59,328 nt of DNA from Usnea hakonensis (Eukaryota > Ascomycota > Lecanoromycetes > Lecanorales > Parmeliaceae). Made by a program: the position numbers and the translations under genes. The stretch spans positions 1-59,328 of the forward strand of contig BLJB01000527.1 of NCBI GenBank assembly GCA_013423325.1. Direction: 5' to 3'. The notes beneath the pieces are model-generated. The model worked only from the letters and a program-made list of their open reading frames with translations, did not search any database and had not been told where the DNA came from. Positions within the stretch are counted from its first letter, which is position 1; the number at the start of each line of letters is the position of its first letter. Below are positions 11,962-22,870 of the stretch, one piece after another.

Positions 11962-13515
11962 ATGAAGTATAATAACTAGTACGAAGAGAAGCCTTTTATA
12001 TTAGGTAGGGAACCAGAAGAAGAAGATATACTACTAGATATAGATATAATAGGGACTACTAATACCCCTAAGAGGGTAGAGTATATTAATACGGAAGTAG
12101 AATAAGACGCGGCTACTACGTTCGCGATACTAATAATATAGATAGGGAGCCTAGAAGAGATACTCTAAATACTTAAGATCCTATTCGAACCTATACCGGA
12201 TAAATACCGAGTAGCGGGAAACGTATCGATTAATATTATACGAGTACTCGTAGAAGGATAGAGTCGAGAAATTACGAAGCTACGCGCGGAGCTATAATAA
12301 AAGAAAGAAAAGTAGACGAGATAACGCGAGGAGGAATAAATAAGAAGCTAGATAAATACGCCGACGCGTTAAAATAGCCTAACTACTAGATAGAGCTAAA
12401 GAAACCTATTTAAAATACTTAAAGAGGGCCCCCCTAGCGCTATAGTCTATACGATCTAACTAGAGGATTTAAGAAAACGGAGATAGCTTCTAATATAAGT
12501 TAGAGACGAGAAGGAAAGTAAGAGTATAGAAAAAATAGTAGAAGAGATCCTAAAGGAACTAAAAAATATACGGATATAAAAAGAGAGAGTCGAATAGTTA
12601 GAGATAATATATCGTCTTTATAGTAGCGATCTTCTAATTTAGATAATTACGACGGACGTAAAAAAAGACTTAAAGAAGGATATATCCTAACTTATAAAAA
12701 AGTATATATCGGCTAGTATTATATAAAAGATATACCTAGTAATAGTATATAATATTAGAGTTAATAGAGTAGATACTAGTACGTAGCTAGGGATAAAGAG
12801 GAGGATTAAATAGAATAACTAAAGAATATACCCGGAATTTAAGATTACGGGAATTAGGTAGCTATCTAATAACTATAAGATAAAAAAGTACTTATTATTA
12901 ATACTAAACCTCCTAACCCTAGAGATAGTAGATACTCTAATACTTAATAGACTCGTTAAAGCGAAGGAAATAAAAGCGGTAGAGAGATTCGACTAGGCGA
13001 TCTCCCTAACTAGGTACTATAGGTATTAGGAATATAGTTATATCGCGAGAACGTACCAAAACGAGGTACGGTACGCTAAATATAATTAGACGCACGATAC
13101 CCGAACATATATAATAGTAGTACTAGTAGCAGCCCCGGGATACGCGGCGTACGGGAAGAAAGGCTATACTATATATAATATAGACTATTAGTTTAAGGCC
13201 AAGATAAAAAGGTATATAGCGAGAAGGCTCGCGAAGAAAAGGCTATTCTACAATCAATATTAATAGAAAACGAATAGTAAGGGGAGCTAAGATAGAAAGG
13301 AGAAGACGAAGACGAAAGAATCTATAGCCTCGACCTAAAAGAGTAGACCTAAAGAACTAAAAGCTATACTTCGAGAAAGGATTAGGGAGAGTACGAACTA
13401 GGGCCGAAAACTTATCGAAAAGAAGTTAATCTAAATCTAGATTAAAATTACTAAGATTTAAGCTTTAGAGAAGAAAATCGTAGTAGAAGAAATATAAATA
13501 ATAGCGAAACCCTAA
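11962..13515 (+). pseudogene. ORF1 (gag-like protein with three CCHC zinc knuckles)
   Basis: From ATG at 11962 one frame holds to about 13515 (roughly 515 codons) without a frameshift; stops are TAG or TAA. Near 13012-13195 three knuckles keep exact spacing although Cys is now Tyr: C-X2-C-X4-H-X4-C (YYRY*EYSYIARTY), C-X2-C-X3-H-X4-C (one His survives in THDTRT) and C-X2-C-X4-H-X6-C (YAAYGKKGYTIYNIDY). This triple arrangement is characteristic of ORF1 in Tad1/I-type LINEs and would bind RNA. A lysine-rich tail follows. The true stop cannot be told from RIP stops. Confidence 0.88.
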
Positions 13516-13702
13516 TAGAGGTATAACTAAAGTAGTATTTAGATCTATATATAGATAATATAATATATATAGAGAAATAGTAAGGTTTTTCTCTAATAGT
13601 ATATATATAAGATAATAGTATCAAATAGTTTTCTTACTACGAGTTAATAAGAGTTAAAGGATCCCGTAATTACCTTTCGAAGTTTAGGTAGACACGACGT
13701 AT

Positions 13703-13726
13703 AAATTCAAATTCAAATTCAAATTC
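13703..13726 (+). repeat. (AAATTC)4 tail of the ORF1-only LINE
   Basis: Four perfect hexamers at the 3' end of the element, directly before the target duplication. It differs from the (CAAT)n tail of the A family and marks a distinct LINE lineage. Confidence 0.9.
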
Positions 13727-13740
13727 AAATATTTTAAAAA
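13727..13740. repeat. Target-site duplication of the ORF1-only LINE, right copy
   Basis: AAATATTTTAAAAA, partner of 11891-11904; A1 resumes after it. Confidence 0.85.
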
Positions 13741-13994
13741 TCCTTAACTAGTTTCTAAAGTATATAGTTTTATATATTATAAACTCTTTTACTAGACTCT
13801 TTTAAATTTATTTTAATCTAGAATACTATCTAAGATTCTTTAAAGAGGCTAATATAATAATATTAAAAAAGCTAAATAAGCCTAATTATTTAAAATTTAA
13901 AATATACTAATTAATAGCTTTATTTAATATTCTAAATAAAATACTAAAAGTAGTAATCTTAAAATAATTAGTAAGATTAGTAGAAAGTTATAAT
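13741..13994 (+). pseudogene. LINE A1 ORF2, short segment
   Basis: Third piece of A1, matching A2 from about 7240 to 7010 in reverse complement; part of the reverse transcriptase domain. It ends with ATAAT (13990-13994), the target duplication of Copia-1. Confidence 0.8.
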
Positions 13995-14133
13995 TATTAA
14001 AATTGTAGGAAGAGTACTTCGTATTAGTTAACTATCTAGAAGGAAAGTAGATTACGTAAGACTATTTATAAAATGCTAAGGCGCCAAGTATATAACTAAG
14101 TTATATAACTCGGCTAAGTTATCTATTTTAATA
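13995..14133 (-). repeat. Copia-1 3' LTR (139 bp)
   Basis: Starts TATTAAAATTGTAGG and ends TTTTAATA; the other copy (21226-21364) ends TTTTGACA. The two differ by C/T and G/A changes, as RIP predicts. Unmutated ends would be TGTCAAAA and TTTTGACA. The element's - strand polypurine tract (14134-14147, CGAGTAGGAG) lies just outside. Confidence 0.9.
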
Positions 14134-14147
14134 CTCCTACTCGAGCG

Positions 14148-15612
14148 TAATTCGCTTCTAAATAGTTAACTCCTATATACTCTAAACGCTAGATACCTAA
14201 TACGGATTTTAAACTTTATAAGATAGAAAAACCCTAATCCGATTAGCGCGAAATATGGGTAGTAAGAATAAACTTCCTAATTACTAAAATTATAATAAAT
14301 CTATCGATAGTATCTAAATTCTATATTTTATAAAAATACGGTTATTTAAAAATTAAATTTAATATATATTAAGTATATACTAAAATCTAAATAAAATAAA
14401 GTTAGAGGATATATATAGGGGTATATAAATATTATTAGTATAAATAATCTAAATATAAGTAGTAAAATATTTCGAATCTAAGTAGTAAAATACTTCTAAT
14501 ACTATATAAGATTCTATAAGGTCTAAAATAGGCTAATCTATAATAAAATAGATAATTACTTTAATAGTAATAATAATAGTAAGTATAATAAGTAAGTAGA
14601 AGAGTATCTAATCTATACTATAAAACTAAAAAGGATAAAGGTAAAGAAGAGGATTAATTAGTAGTTAGTACTAGAGAATTTACTAAATATAGATTAATTA
14701 ATAAGGCTAATAAATTAAAGGACTAACTACGAGTACTAGAGCTCTAGAAATTAATAGGAATAGAAGCTATTTATTTTCGATATACTTATATAAAGCTATA
14801 GAGATAAGAGTTATAAAGGCCTTAAAATATAGGCTCTAAATAGAGTATAAGGGTCTTAATCTATTTAATTATATATTATATATAGTCCGTAGAAATTAGT
14901 ATAATCCTACTATTACTATACTAAATAGAGTTAATTTAATAATTAAGATAAGCCTATTTAATAAATAACCGCTAAATAGATAATATAAAGTCTTTAGATT
15001 ATATAGTAAAAAAGTCTTAATTTATATTAATCTTATAATTAAAAATAAGTAGATATTTACCCTTTTTACTAAGAGGATTACTAAGAAAGACCGCTCCCTA
15101 GTAGTACTAGATATTAGAAATCTATACTATATTAGCTATCTATATCTTAGTCTAGATAATAAATAGAGTAATATAATTAGACTTTAATATAAGCTTTTAT
15201 AATACGAGATAATAGTCTTACTTTATATAATTAGAAAGATTATTAGCCTAGTTAGCCTTATTAGCGCTAGTAGGAAATAAGATAGATCTAGAATATATAA
15301 AGATAATAGTAAAAGTCTAGATATAGAAAAGAAATTTAATAAGCTCCTCTATATTAATATTATTATTTAATTTAGTAGCTTTAGAGCGTAAAGAGATTAT
15401 AACTTTAAAAGGATATAATTAAATTTCTTTAATACTTAAGTAATAGAAAATAGATATAATATAAAAAAAATAGCTAATTTAAAATTCTATACTATAATAT
15501 TATTAATAGAGTCGTTTAGACGAGGCTAAGGCAAATTTAGTAGTAAAGATAATTATAATAGTTATAATACTATACCTATAATATTTCTAGAATATTAATA
15601 GTTATATAGCTA
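14148..15612 (-). other. Copia-1 3' untranslated region, no gene seen
   Basis: About 1.46 kb between the estimated pol stop and the polypurine tract. It is AT-rich RIP-mutated DNA. Part of it (around 14330-14480) resembles the corresponding 3' regions of Copia-2 and Copia-3, including the block TATAAAAATACGGTTATTT. No coding pattern was recognised. Confidence 0.6.
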
Positions 15613-15826
15613 TTAGAGTTTAAGTCCTAAAACTTATTTAAAGATAATAAATTTATCCTTATTAAGAGGCTTAGTAAATCTATTAGTAATCTACTCTTTA
15701 ATAGGAATATACTTTAATACTACTTTACCTTTAAATATCTTCTTATAGATAAAGTACTGATTAATATTAATATACTTAGTTCGCGAATAGAATTAAGAAT
15801 TTTTAGCTAAAGTAATAGCCCCTTAA

Positions 15827-15840
15827 TTATTATAATAGAT
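15827..15840. repeat. Target-site duplication of the 305-bp element, left copy
   Basis: TTATTATAATAGAT here and at 16146-16159, within Copia-1 RNase H sequence. Confidence 0.9.
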
Positions 15841-16145
15841 TGATTGATTGTTTTATACGCCTTTACTAGCTACTTAATATAAGCTAATAAGGGTGACTAT
15901 AACGCTAAACTAGTAGAGCTAGGCGTCGAAGAAACCTGAGGGCGAACCCCTAGATAAAAACTTCGACTAAACGGTACATTTACTTTCTATCCTACTGCTG
16001 TACTCCTAAGGAGTCCCAATACACTACCGCGCATCTGCATATTTCTCTCATCCCGGTTCTCGCTATACGCTTTGGTTGACCTGTAACTTGGCACCGGCGC
16101 TTCAACGCCTGGGCCAAGTTAACCATCTTGTGCGCTCATCCGAGC
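15841..16145 (-). mobile_element. 305-bp SINE-like element with LINE A 3' end, almost free of RIP
   Basis: A complete short insertion with a 14-bp target duplication. Its 3' part on the - strand (15841-16036) is the LINE A 3' terminus, ending in (CAAT)n. Its 5' part (16037-16145) has no match in the LINE copies here. That head is GC-rich and keeps CpA and TpG, unlike everything around it. The layout, an unrelated head joined to a LINE tail, is that of a SINE. Alternatively it is a 5'-truncated LINE copy with captured sequence. A short length could explain escape from RIP. Confidence 0.75.
16085..16120. other. Imperfect 36-bp hairpin in the head of the 305-bp element
   Basis: AACTTGGC pairs with GCCAAGTT and the inner GGCG with CGCC, with two mismatched positions and the loop CTTCAA. 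On the - strand the region reads GGTTAACTTGGCCCAGGCG, loosely like a tRNA D-arm with a Pol III A box, but a convincing B box is not visible. Confidence 0.6.
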
Positions 16146-19100
16146 TTATTATAATAGATAATTATCGACTTTACCCTTTTAATAGACTCGAAAAATAACT
16201 AGATAAAAAGACTTTTTAATTAGATTACCTCTTTAATAGCCTAGGTCTACCTAATATACTTAGTTTTATAAGTAGATAGAGTAATTATAGACTATTATTT
16301 TAAAGACTAGCTAATAGCTCTATTTTTAATATTAAATATATATCTTAAAGTTAATTATTAGATATTATAATTACTAGCCTAATTAATATTAATAAAATTA
16401 GAGACCTACTATAGAGAACCTTTAAATATAAGATATAGACCTATAGTACCCCTTAAATATTAAAAGATATACTTAATAGTAGCCTAGTATTACTCCGTAA
16501 GATTTAAGCTATAATAGTTAACTATAGAGATAATATATATAATATTAAAGCGTATTCTTAATATAATATATATTAAAGACATAGCCTACCTAATTAAAAT
16601 AAAGAATTCGGTTTAGTCGATCTTAAGTAATAACTATTCCTAAGTAGAAGATATATAGTCTAAGATCTTTTATATAAAAACGCCTATTAAGCTCTAACTT
16701 AATAATCTAAATTTTAATATAATTCTTATTAATAATAAAAAGATTATCTATATAAATAGTAATAATAATATAGATCTTCTTATTAATAAAGATACTAAAA
16801 TTAATATTAATTAAAAGAAATCCTAATAATTTTAAGAACTTTATAAAGGTATTATACTATATATAGGGATCTTACTTTAGACTATATAAAGCCTTATTAA
16901 ATTTGTAAATATATTTTATACTATTTATTATTCTAGTAGACTACTCTATATAGAGGTCTTCCTCGATAGTATTATATAAGAAAGTTATTTTAATATCTAT
17001 TTACTTAATCTCCTAGTCTAATATAGTAGCTAGAGTAAAGATAGCCTTATAATTTATAAGTTTAATAATTAAGGTGAAAGTCTTATTATAATTAAGTTCT
17101 TCTTATTATTAAAAGTCTCGAACTATCTAGCGGGCCTTATATTATAGAATCTCCTCTATAACTAGGCCCCGTTTAAATATATATACCTATCTTCCTATAA
17201 GAATATTATAATTTATAGAGAGTTTAGTAAGCGTCTAAATCTTATTTTTAATAAGGGATAAGAATTTCTCTAATATAGTTATTTACTATTCTACCTTATA
17301 ATAATCTTATATAGCTTCGATATATATTTATAATTTATAGAGTTTATTTTAAGCTACTAGAGCTAGAAGAGTAAGAGGATCTAGAGATAGATTATATATA
17401 TTAAAAATATATAGATCGAGATAGTTCTTTAGAGCTCTTATAATTAATTTTATATTAAAATTATTCTTTTCTAAAGTATTAAAAAATAAGGGAGTATAAA
17501 TAATTATTAATAGAGTATAGATAATTAGAGAAAATACTTCTAATTTAAATATAAAAGTAAAAGTAGAAGCTAGTATATTAGAGGGATTAATATAAATAGT
17601 ATTAATAGTAGTAAATTTTTTTAATATCTCTTCTAAAGCTAGCTAGAGTTATTACTACTTAGTACTAGATAAATCCTTAATAGACTCGTTCTAATTAAGT
17701 ACGAAATAAGGGCGTTTCTCTTATATATAATAAAAGTTAGATCTAATAATTTTATTATTTTTAGAGTATTAGAGTTAATAGATACTCTTACCTTTATAGC
17801 TTATTAAATAATAACGCTTACTTCTATCTTTAAGCTTCTTCTAGATATAATTTATTATTTAGATACGGGAACTAATTATCTAAAGATAAAAGAGATCTAG
17901 TTAATTACTAATAAAAGTCTTAATTAGGGTAACGTCTAGACCTATAATAGAGCTTTATATATATAAATAATTAGCTATCTAAAGGACTTTAGACTATAAG
18001 TTATAAAGAAGACTAGAGCTAATAAGTATTAAATATAAGTATCTAAAAAATATCTACTTAAATTATTTAGCTTTACTATTTTACTAGAAATTTCTAGGAA
18101 TAATAGGCTTATAAATAATACTTTCTTTAGTAAGAAAATTATTAAAGACCTTTTTAATATATTCGCCTCTATTATTAATATAAAAATAATAGATCTTATA
18201 ATTATCTTACTCGCGCCTAGCTTTAAATCTCTTAAAGGACTTAAATACCTCTTCCTAAAATTTAAGTATATTAATATTAATAAATTTAGTATCGTTATCT
18301 CGCTAGATAATAAAGTACCTAGTACTATTAAATCTAATAGAGTAAATAGGCCTAATAATATTATTATAAATAAGATTTAAGGGATATTTATCTAGCTTTA
18401 TATAGTTTTTATAAAGAATAATCTTATAGCGTCCTATAATATAGCTTTTATAAGTATACTCCTTTTTAATTTCGTAAGAGAAATTAACCCCGATAATAAT
18501 TAAGGGTAATTTCTCTATATTTTATTAGCCTAGGTACCCTATTTATATATACTAGTATTATTTAATAGATATATTAGGAATACTATAAGTATTAAGAGCT
18601 ATTAGAGGATTCTATAGATCTAGGGTAAATAGTTTATAGATATAAATAGTAGTAAAGATAACGCCTTTAGCTAAGAACTAGTAGTACTTCTTAATAAGGC
18701 TCAAAGAGATATCTAGGTCTAGAAGTTATATAGTAGATAGTAAATTAATATCTAGAGAGGGTATAAAGAGGATATTAGAGATAAAGAGAAATTTATATAT
18801 ATTAGAAATAATATATTTAAGCTTAATTATTTTAATACCCTTAGATATAACTATTTAGCTACTAATACCTTTAATTTAAGGGCTAAAATATAGTTTAATT
18901 TTAATAAAGTTAGCCTTATTTTAGGACGCGCTTTAGCTATAACTACTGTTAATAATATATAACTTTAAAAGATTTAGAGCTAGGCTAGCTATAAATATAT
19001 AGATATCTATAACTAGGTACAAGTTCTAATAATTTTAAAAGGAATAAGAGGAGTAATAGTAAAAAGTATTATAAATAGAGATTTTAGAAATATAAGTAAA

Positions 19101-19999
19101 ATTAAGATAAATCTTTTCTTCTTTATTATTTATTAAATTTATACTTTTTACTTTTTTAGGTTTTAGCGATAACTATCTTTATAGCTAAAATAACCTTTTT
19201 AGTCTTAATCTTAAATTTTTTAAACTTTAGATAAGAGTATAATATCTAATATTTAGATATAATATATTTATCCTTCTTTCTAAGCTTCTTATAGTAAATT
19301 AAGAATAATTTTACTTTAGTAGTAGCTATTATAATATAGATCTTATTTTAATAGATCTATATATATTTTTCCTTATTTATAGTAGCTAGAGTAATCTTCT
19401 AGAAAATATAAATACTATTACTATAGAAAATATACGCCTAGATATAAGATATCTAAAAAATACTATAAATATCTTCGAGCTTAATTAGATATAATTAAAT
19501 AAGGTAGACTTAAGGAAGTTTAAGTAATTTATAAAAATTAGTAATTATAATATTAATTTATTAGAACTATTTTATATAATCTATAATATTTTTAATAGTA
19601 CTACTAGATAGAGTAAGAGAGTATAGCTAGTAAATAAGTTTAATATATATCTTAGACTCTTTCGGCTTAAAGTTTCGAGTAATTAAATCTAGTATTAGCT
19701 CTAATTTAGTTATCGCCTTAATATCTTAGTAATTAATATATTCGAGTCTATTTTAAATAATTATATATACTTTTATAGTAATTACTATATTAGGGTTTTC
19801 TAGTCGAAGATTATTAAAAATAAAAAAGTCTAAGACTCCTTTAATCTACTTTAGATACTATTTAAAGATCTTAAAAATTATAATAGATATAAATAGAAAG
19901 CTCTCTAAGGACTCTATAATTAATAAATTAGCCTTTATAATAAATAAGAAGATTCTAAAGAGGACGGGGATAATAAAAATATAAAGAAAATTAAAGAAG

Positions 20000-21225
20000 A
20001 TAAGAAAAAAGAGGATAAAGGCGACTCTAATAAGATAGATTTAATATAAAAGCTAAAAAGATTAATATTACTAGAAAGATTAAATAACTCGATACTAATA
20101 TCTAAGCTAGAGTCCTCGAAAAGAGACTCTTCTAGATCTTAATAACTATTATTACTATCTAAGTTAAATATATAGAGAGAAGTTTTAAGATTTTTAAATA
20201 GATATAGAAAATTTCTATATTTAGAATAATAATATATAATAATAGCCCTATTTATATAAAAAATAGGGTCTAGATTAATAGAGCCTTTAATTTTAGCTTT
20301 AAAATTAGATTTATAGAAGTTAAGAACTAGTATAGCTAGAAGTTCTATAATTTAAAAAGAAATAGCCTTTATTTATACCTAACTCTTCTAATCGAGACCG
20401 GTTAAATTCGCTAGAGGAATATCTAATTAATAATATATAATTAGGGGAGACTCCGATTACGCTATAGACTTAACTAGTCCGTAAAAATATATAAAGTTAT
20501 AGAGTAATCTCTAAAGGATAATAGTATTATTTTAGGCTAGATATAGATATTTCTCTACTAATTACTAAGCTAATTATATTAGTATATCGGCTTTCTTAGT
20601 TAATTATAATAATATATCGACTTTTTTAGAGATCTAGCCGTAAGATCTATAAGATTTATAATAAAAGTTTAGATAGTCGTTAAGAGGTTTTTTAATATTA
20701 AGAAATCTCTACTTAGGGGGTTCTAATCTCGATAAATTAATAGAGTTTATTAAGAGATATAGAAAAACATCGTTATTAAGTATCTATAAGAGACTTAATA
20801 TTATAGACTAATTTAAATACTAAGTACTTAATTATAGATATTAATAATAAGATTATAAAAGAGTAAGAAGTCTTTATATAGTATTAGTACTCTTTTTTAA
20901 AAGCTAGCGCTTATCTTAGGCCCTTAGTAAATAGTATCTAATTAGTTAAAGAGATATTAGGCTATAATTTAGTCTAAGATAATACTAAAAATTATATATT
21001 TCGAGTATATAATTACCTTCGAGGGAGCGATCCTAAATAATTAAGTCCTAAAGGAATAATAACTATTATAAGATAGACTTATCTATATTTTAGAGATTAT
21101 TAGTAATTCTTTTTTAGATCTTAATTCTTTAACTCGATATTAAGATAATATAAATTATATTTAGAATACTACTAAATAATATGAAGAGAATAAGATAGTC
21201 GCCCTATAAAGCCGGGCTTATAATC
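20000..21225 (-). other. Copia-1 5' leader upstream of gag, coding status unclear
   Basis: About 1.2 kb lies between the primer-binding region and the estimated gag start, as in Copia-2 and Copia-3, where this zone looks coding. Here it is too mutated to call. The hairpin-like leader sequence next to the primer site (GCCCGGCTTTATAGGGC on the - strand) is a decayed version of the perfect hairpin in Copia-2. Confidence 0.45.
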
Positions 21226-21364
21226 TATTAAAATTATAGAAAGAGTACTTCGTATTAGTTAACTATCTAGAAGGAAAGTAGATTATATAAGACTATTTAT
21301 AAAATGCCAAGGCGCTAAGCATGTGACTAAGCCACGTGACTCGGCTAAGTTGCCTATTTTGACA
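21226..21364 (-). repeat. Copia-1 5' LTR (139 bp)
   Basis: Partner of 13995-14133. It keeps unmutated bases in its right half, including ATGTGACTAAGCCACGTGAC, which holds one CACGTG palindrome, and ends TTTTGACA before ATAAT. Confidence 0.9.
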
Positions 21365-21369
21365 ATAAT

Positions 21370-22870
21370 CTTCTTTTTTAATAGTAAATAGAGGCGAGGA
21401 AAGATAGATTAATAAAAATAATACTAAAATTATTAATAGATATAATTTATATTATATAGAATTATAATATTATTAATAATAAGAAAATTACTAGCCTATT
21501 TTTACTAGATATTACGAGTATCTTTAATAATATCTTATATAAGAGACTTCTCTATAATCTAAAAAAGAGAAAAGTCCCAAAAAAGATAATAAAATAGATA
21601 TCTAGCTTCTTTATAGATAAGGTAATATCTATAATATTAAAAGACTAGACGAGTCTAATAAAGATAGTAAAGATTAGTATTTTTTAGAAATTATTATTTT
21701 TTTCTATATTATTTCTCTTCTTTAACGCCCCTCTAATTAAATAATATATAAAAGCTACTCTCCCTATTTAGATAGAAGGTTTTATTAATAATATCTATTT
21801 ACTAATATATAATAGGAGTATAAAAGATAATTATAAAGTATTATATAAAATTTATAATATTTATTTTAAATAGATTAGAATATATAGGGTAATATTTACC
21901 CCTAAAAAATATAAGCTAATATATCTAATAAAGAGCCTAAAAAAGTTTAATATAAAAATATCTTTAGACTTTAAAAAGATTAAGATAGATTCTAGCTTAA
22001 ATATAAAAATATTAGACTTATATATAAATATTAAACTTTAATAAAGACTATATATTATTTAGCTAATAGTTTAAGCTATAAAATAAAAATGAGCCTTAGA
22101 ATACCTTATAAACTTAATATAAAAAGTAATATTTACTAAGTACTATATAATATATAATATAATAGTATACTCGATATTAATATTTATAGTATTAATTTAG
22201 TACTATTTTTATAAGATAAAAGGATTCTCTTAAAAGTTCTCTAAAAAGTTAATTAAGATATAAAATAAATATTTTTATAAAGTAATTAAAATATATAAAA
22301 TAATTTTTATTCTAGTTTTAGAGATAGAGGCTTTAATAGCCCTTTTAAAATATTAATTTAATAAGTTAATATTATAATATTAAGCTTTATAAAGTACTTA
22401 CTCTACTATAAAAAAGAATAATAAGCGAATTACTTAATATTTTTAAAATAGTAGAGATAAAAAAAGAAAAAGAGAATTTATATTTATAATAATAAAAAAG
22501 ATTTAGACTTTTAAAGTCTTTAAGAAAAAAAGTTAAAATCTAATAACTATTAATATAAAAAGAAAAAAGAACTAGATTAATCTAGATAAAAATATTAAAA
22601 AATATTAGAATATTAATATTATTAGATAAAAAATATAAAATTAGTTCTAAAAATAAAGATCTAAAAAATAGAAAAAATATTAATAAAGAATTTCTATTAT
22701 AATAAGAACCTCTATCTAAATAGAAAATTTATATAATAATAGATTTAATTATTATAAAATATTAAAAAAGACTAAAAACTTAATTACTATTTAAATAAAA
22801 AGTAGTAAAATCGGGTTTAATATATTTCTTAATAAAATAAAGGTTCTAGATATTAATCCCGATTATAGAT
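21370..22870 (+). pseudogene. LINE A1 ORF2, reverse transcriptase segment
   Basis: Fourth piece of A1, matching A2 from about 6990 to 5500 in reverse complement. The catalytic box at 21781-21792 reads FINN (RIP form of FVDD). It ends in CCCGATTATAGAT (22858-22870), the duplicated target of A3. Confidence 0.85.
22858..22870. repeat. Target-site duplication of LINE A3, left copy
   Basis: CCCGATTATAGAT here and at 24728-24740. The A1 sequence is continuous across the two. Confidence 0.9.

Larger units (their letters stand above)
11905..13726 (+). mobile_element. ORF1-only LINE derivative (1.82 kb), different family
   Basis: Bounded by a 14-bp target duplication and ending in four perfect AAATTC units (13703-13726), this is a complete insertion of a second LINE family. 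It contains one long frame for an ORF1 zinc-knuckle protein, about 180 bp of 3' UTR and the tail, but no endonuclease or reverse transcriptase. A plain 5' truncation would remove ORF1 first, so it is either an internally deleted copy or a true gag-only element comparable in layout to mammalian HAL1. It is less AT-rich than the host A1. Confidence 0.85.
15613..20000 (-). pseudogene. Copia-1 gag-pol remnant
   Basis: Copia order on the - strand: gag at the right, then integrase, reverse transcriptase and RNase H at the left. The reverse transcriptase catalytic box at 16743-16754 reads YIDN, where Copia-2 keeps YIDD, so RIP removed an Asp. RNase H shows GAITLAKNS, then RTKYIN near 15770-15826, ending RFTKPLNKDKFIIFK before a stop near 15613. 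The 305-bp element is inserted inside the RNase H active-site block. Stops throughout; the right boundary is inferred from Copia-2. Confidence 0.8.
13995..21364 (-). mobile_element. Ty1/copia element Copia-1, both LTRs
   Basis: A 7.37-kb insertion with 139-bp LTRs at both ends and the 5-bp duplication ATAAT at 13990-13994 and 21365-21369. Subtracting the 305-bp element and its duplication leaves 7.05 kb. RNase H lies left of reverse transcriptase, so coding is on the - strand. A polypurine tract abuts the left LTR, and a primer-binding-like sequence (GATTATAAGCCCGG on the - strand, 21212-21225) abuts the right LTR. Heavily RIP-mutated. Confidence 0.92.

Noticed and set aside
16050..16145. A tRNA gene in the GC-rich head of the 305-bp element
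   Set aside because: The stem and D-arm-like phrase do not complete a cloverleaf and no proper B box or acceptor stem is visible.
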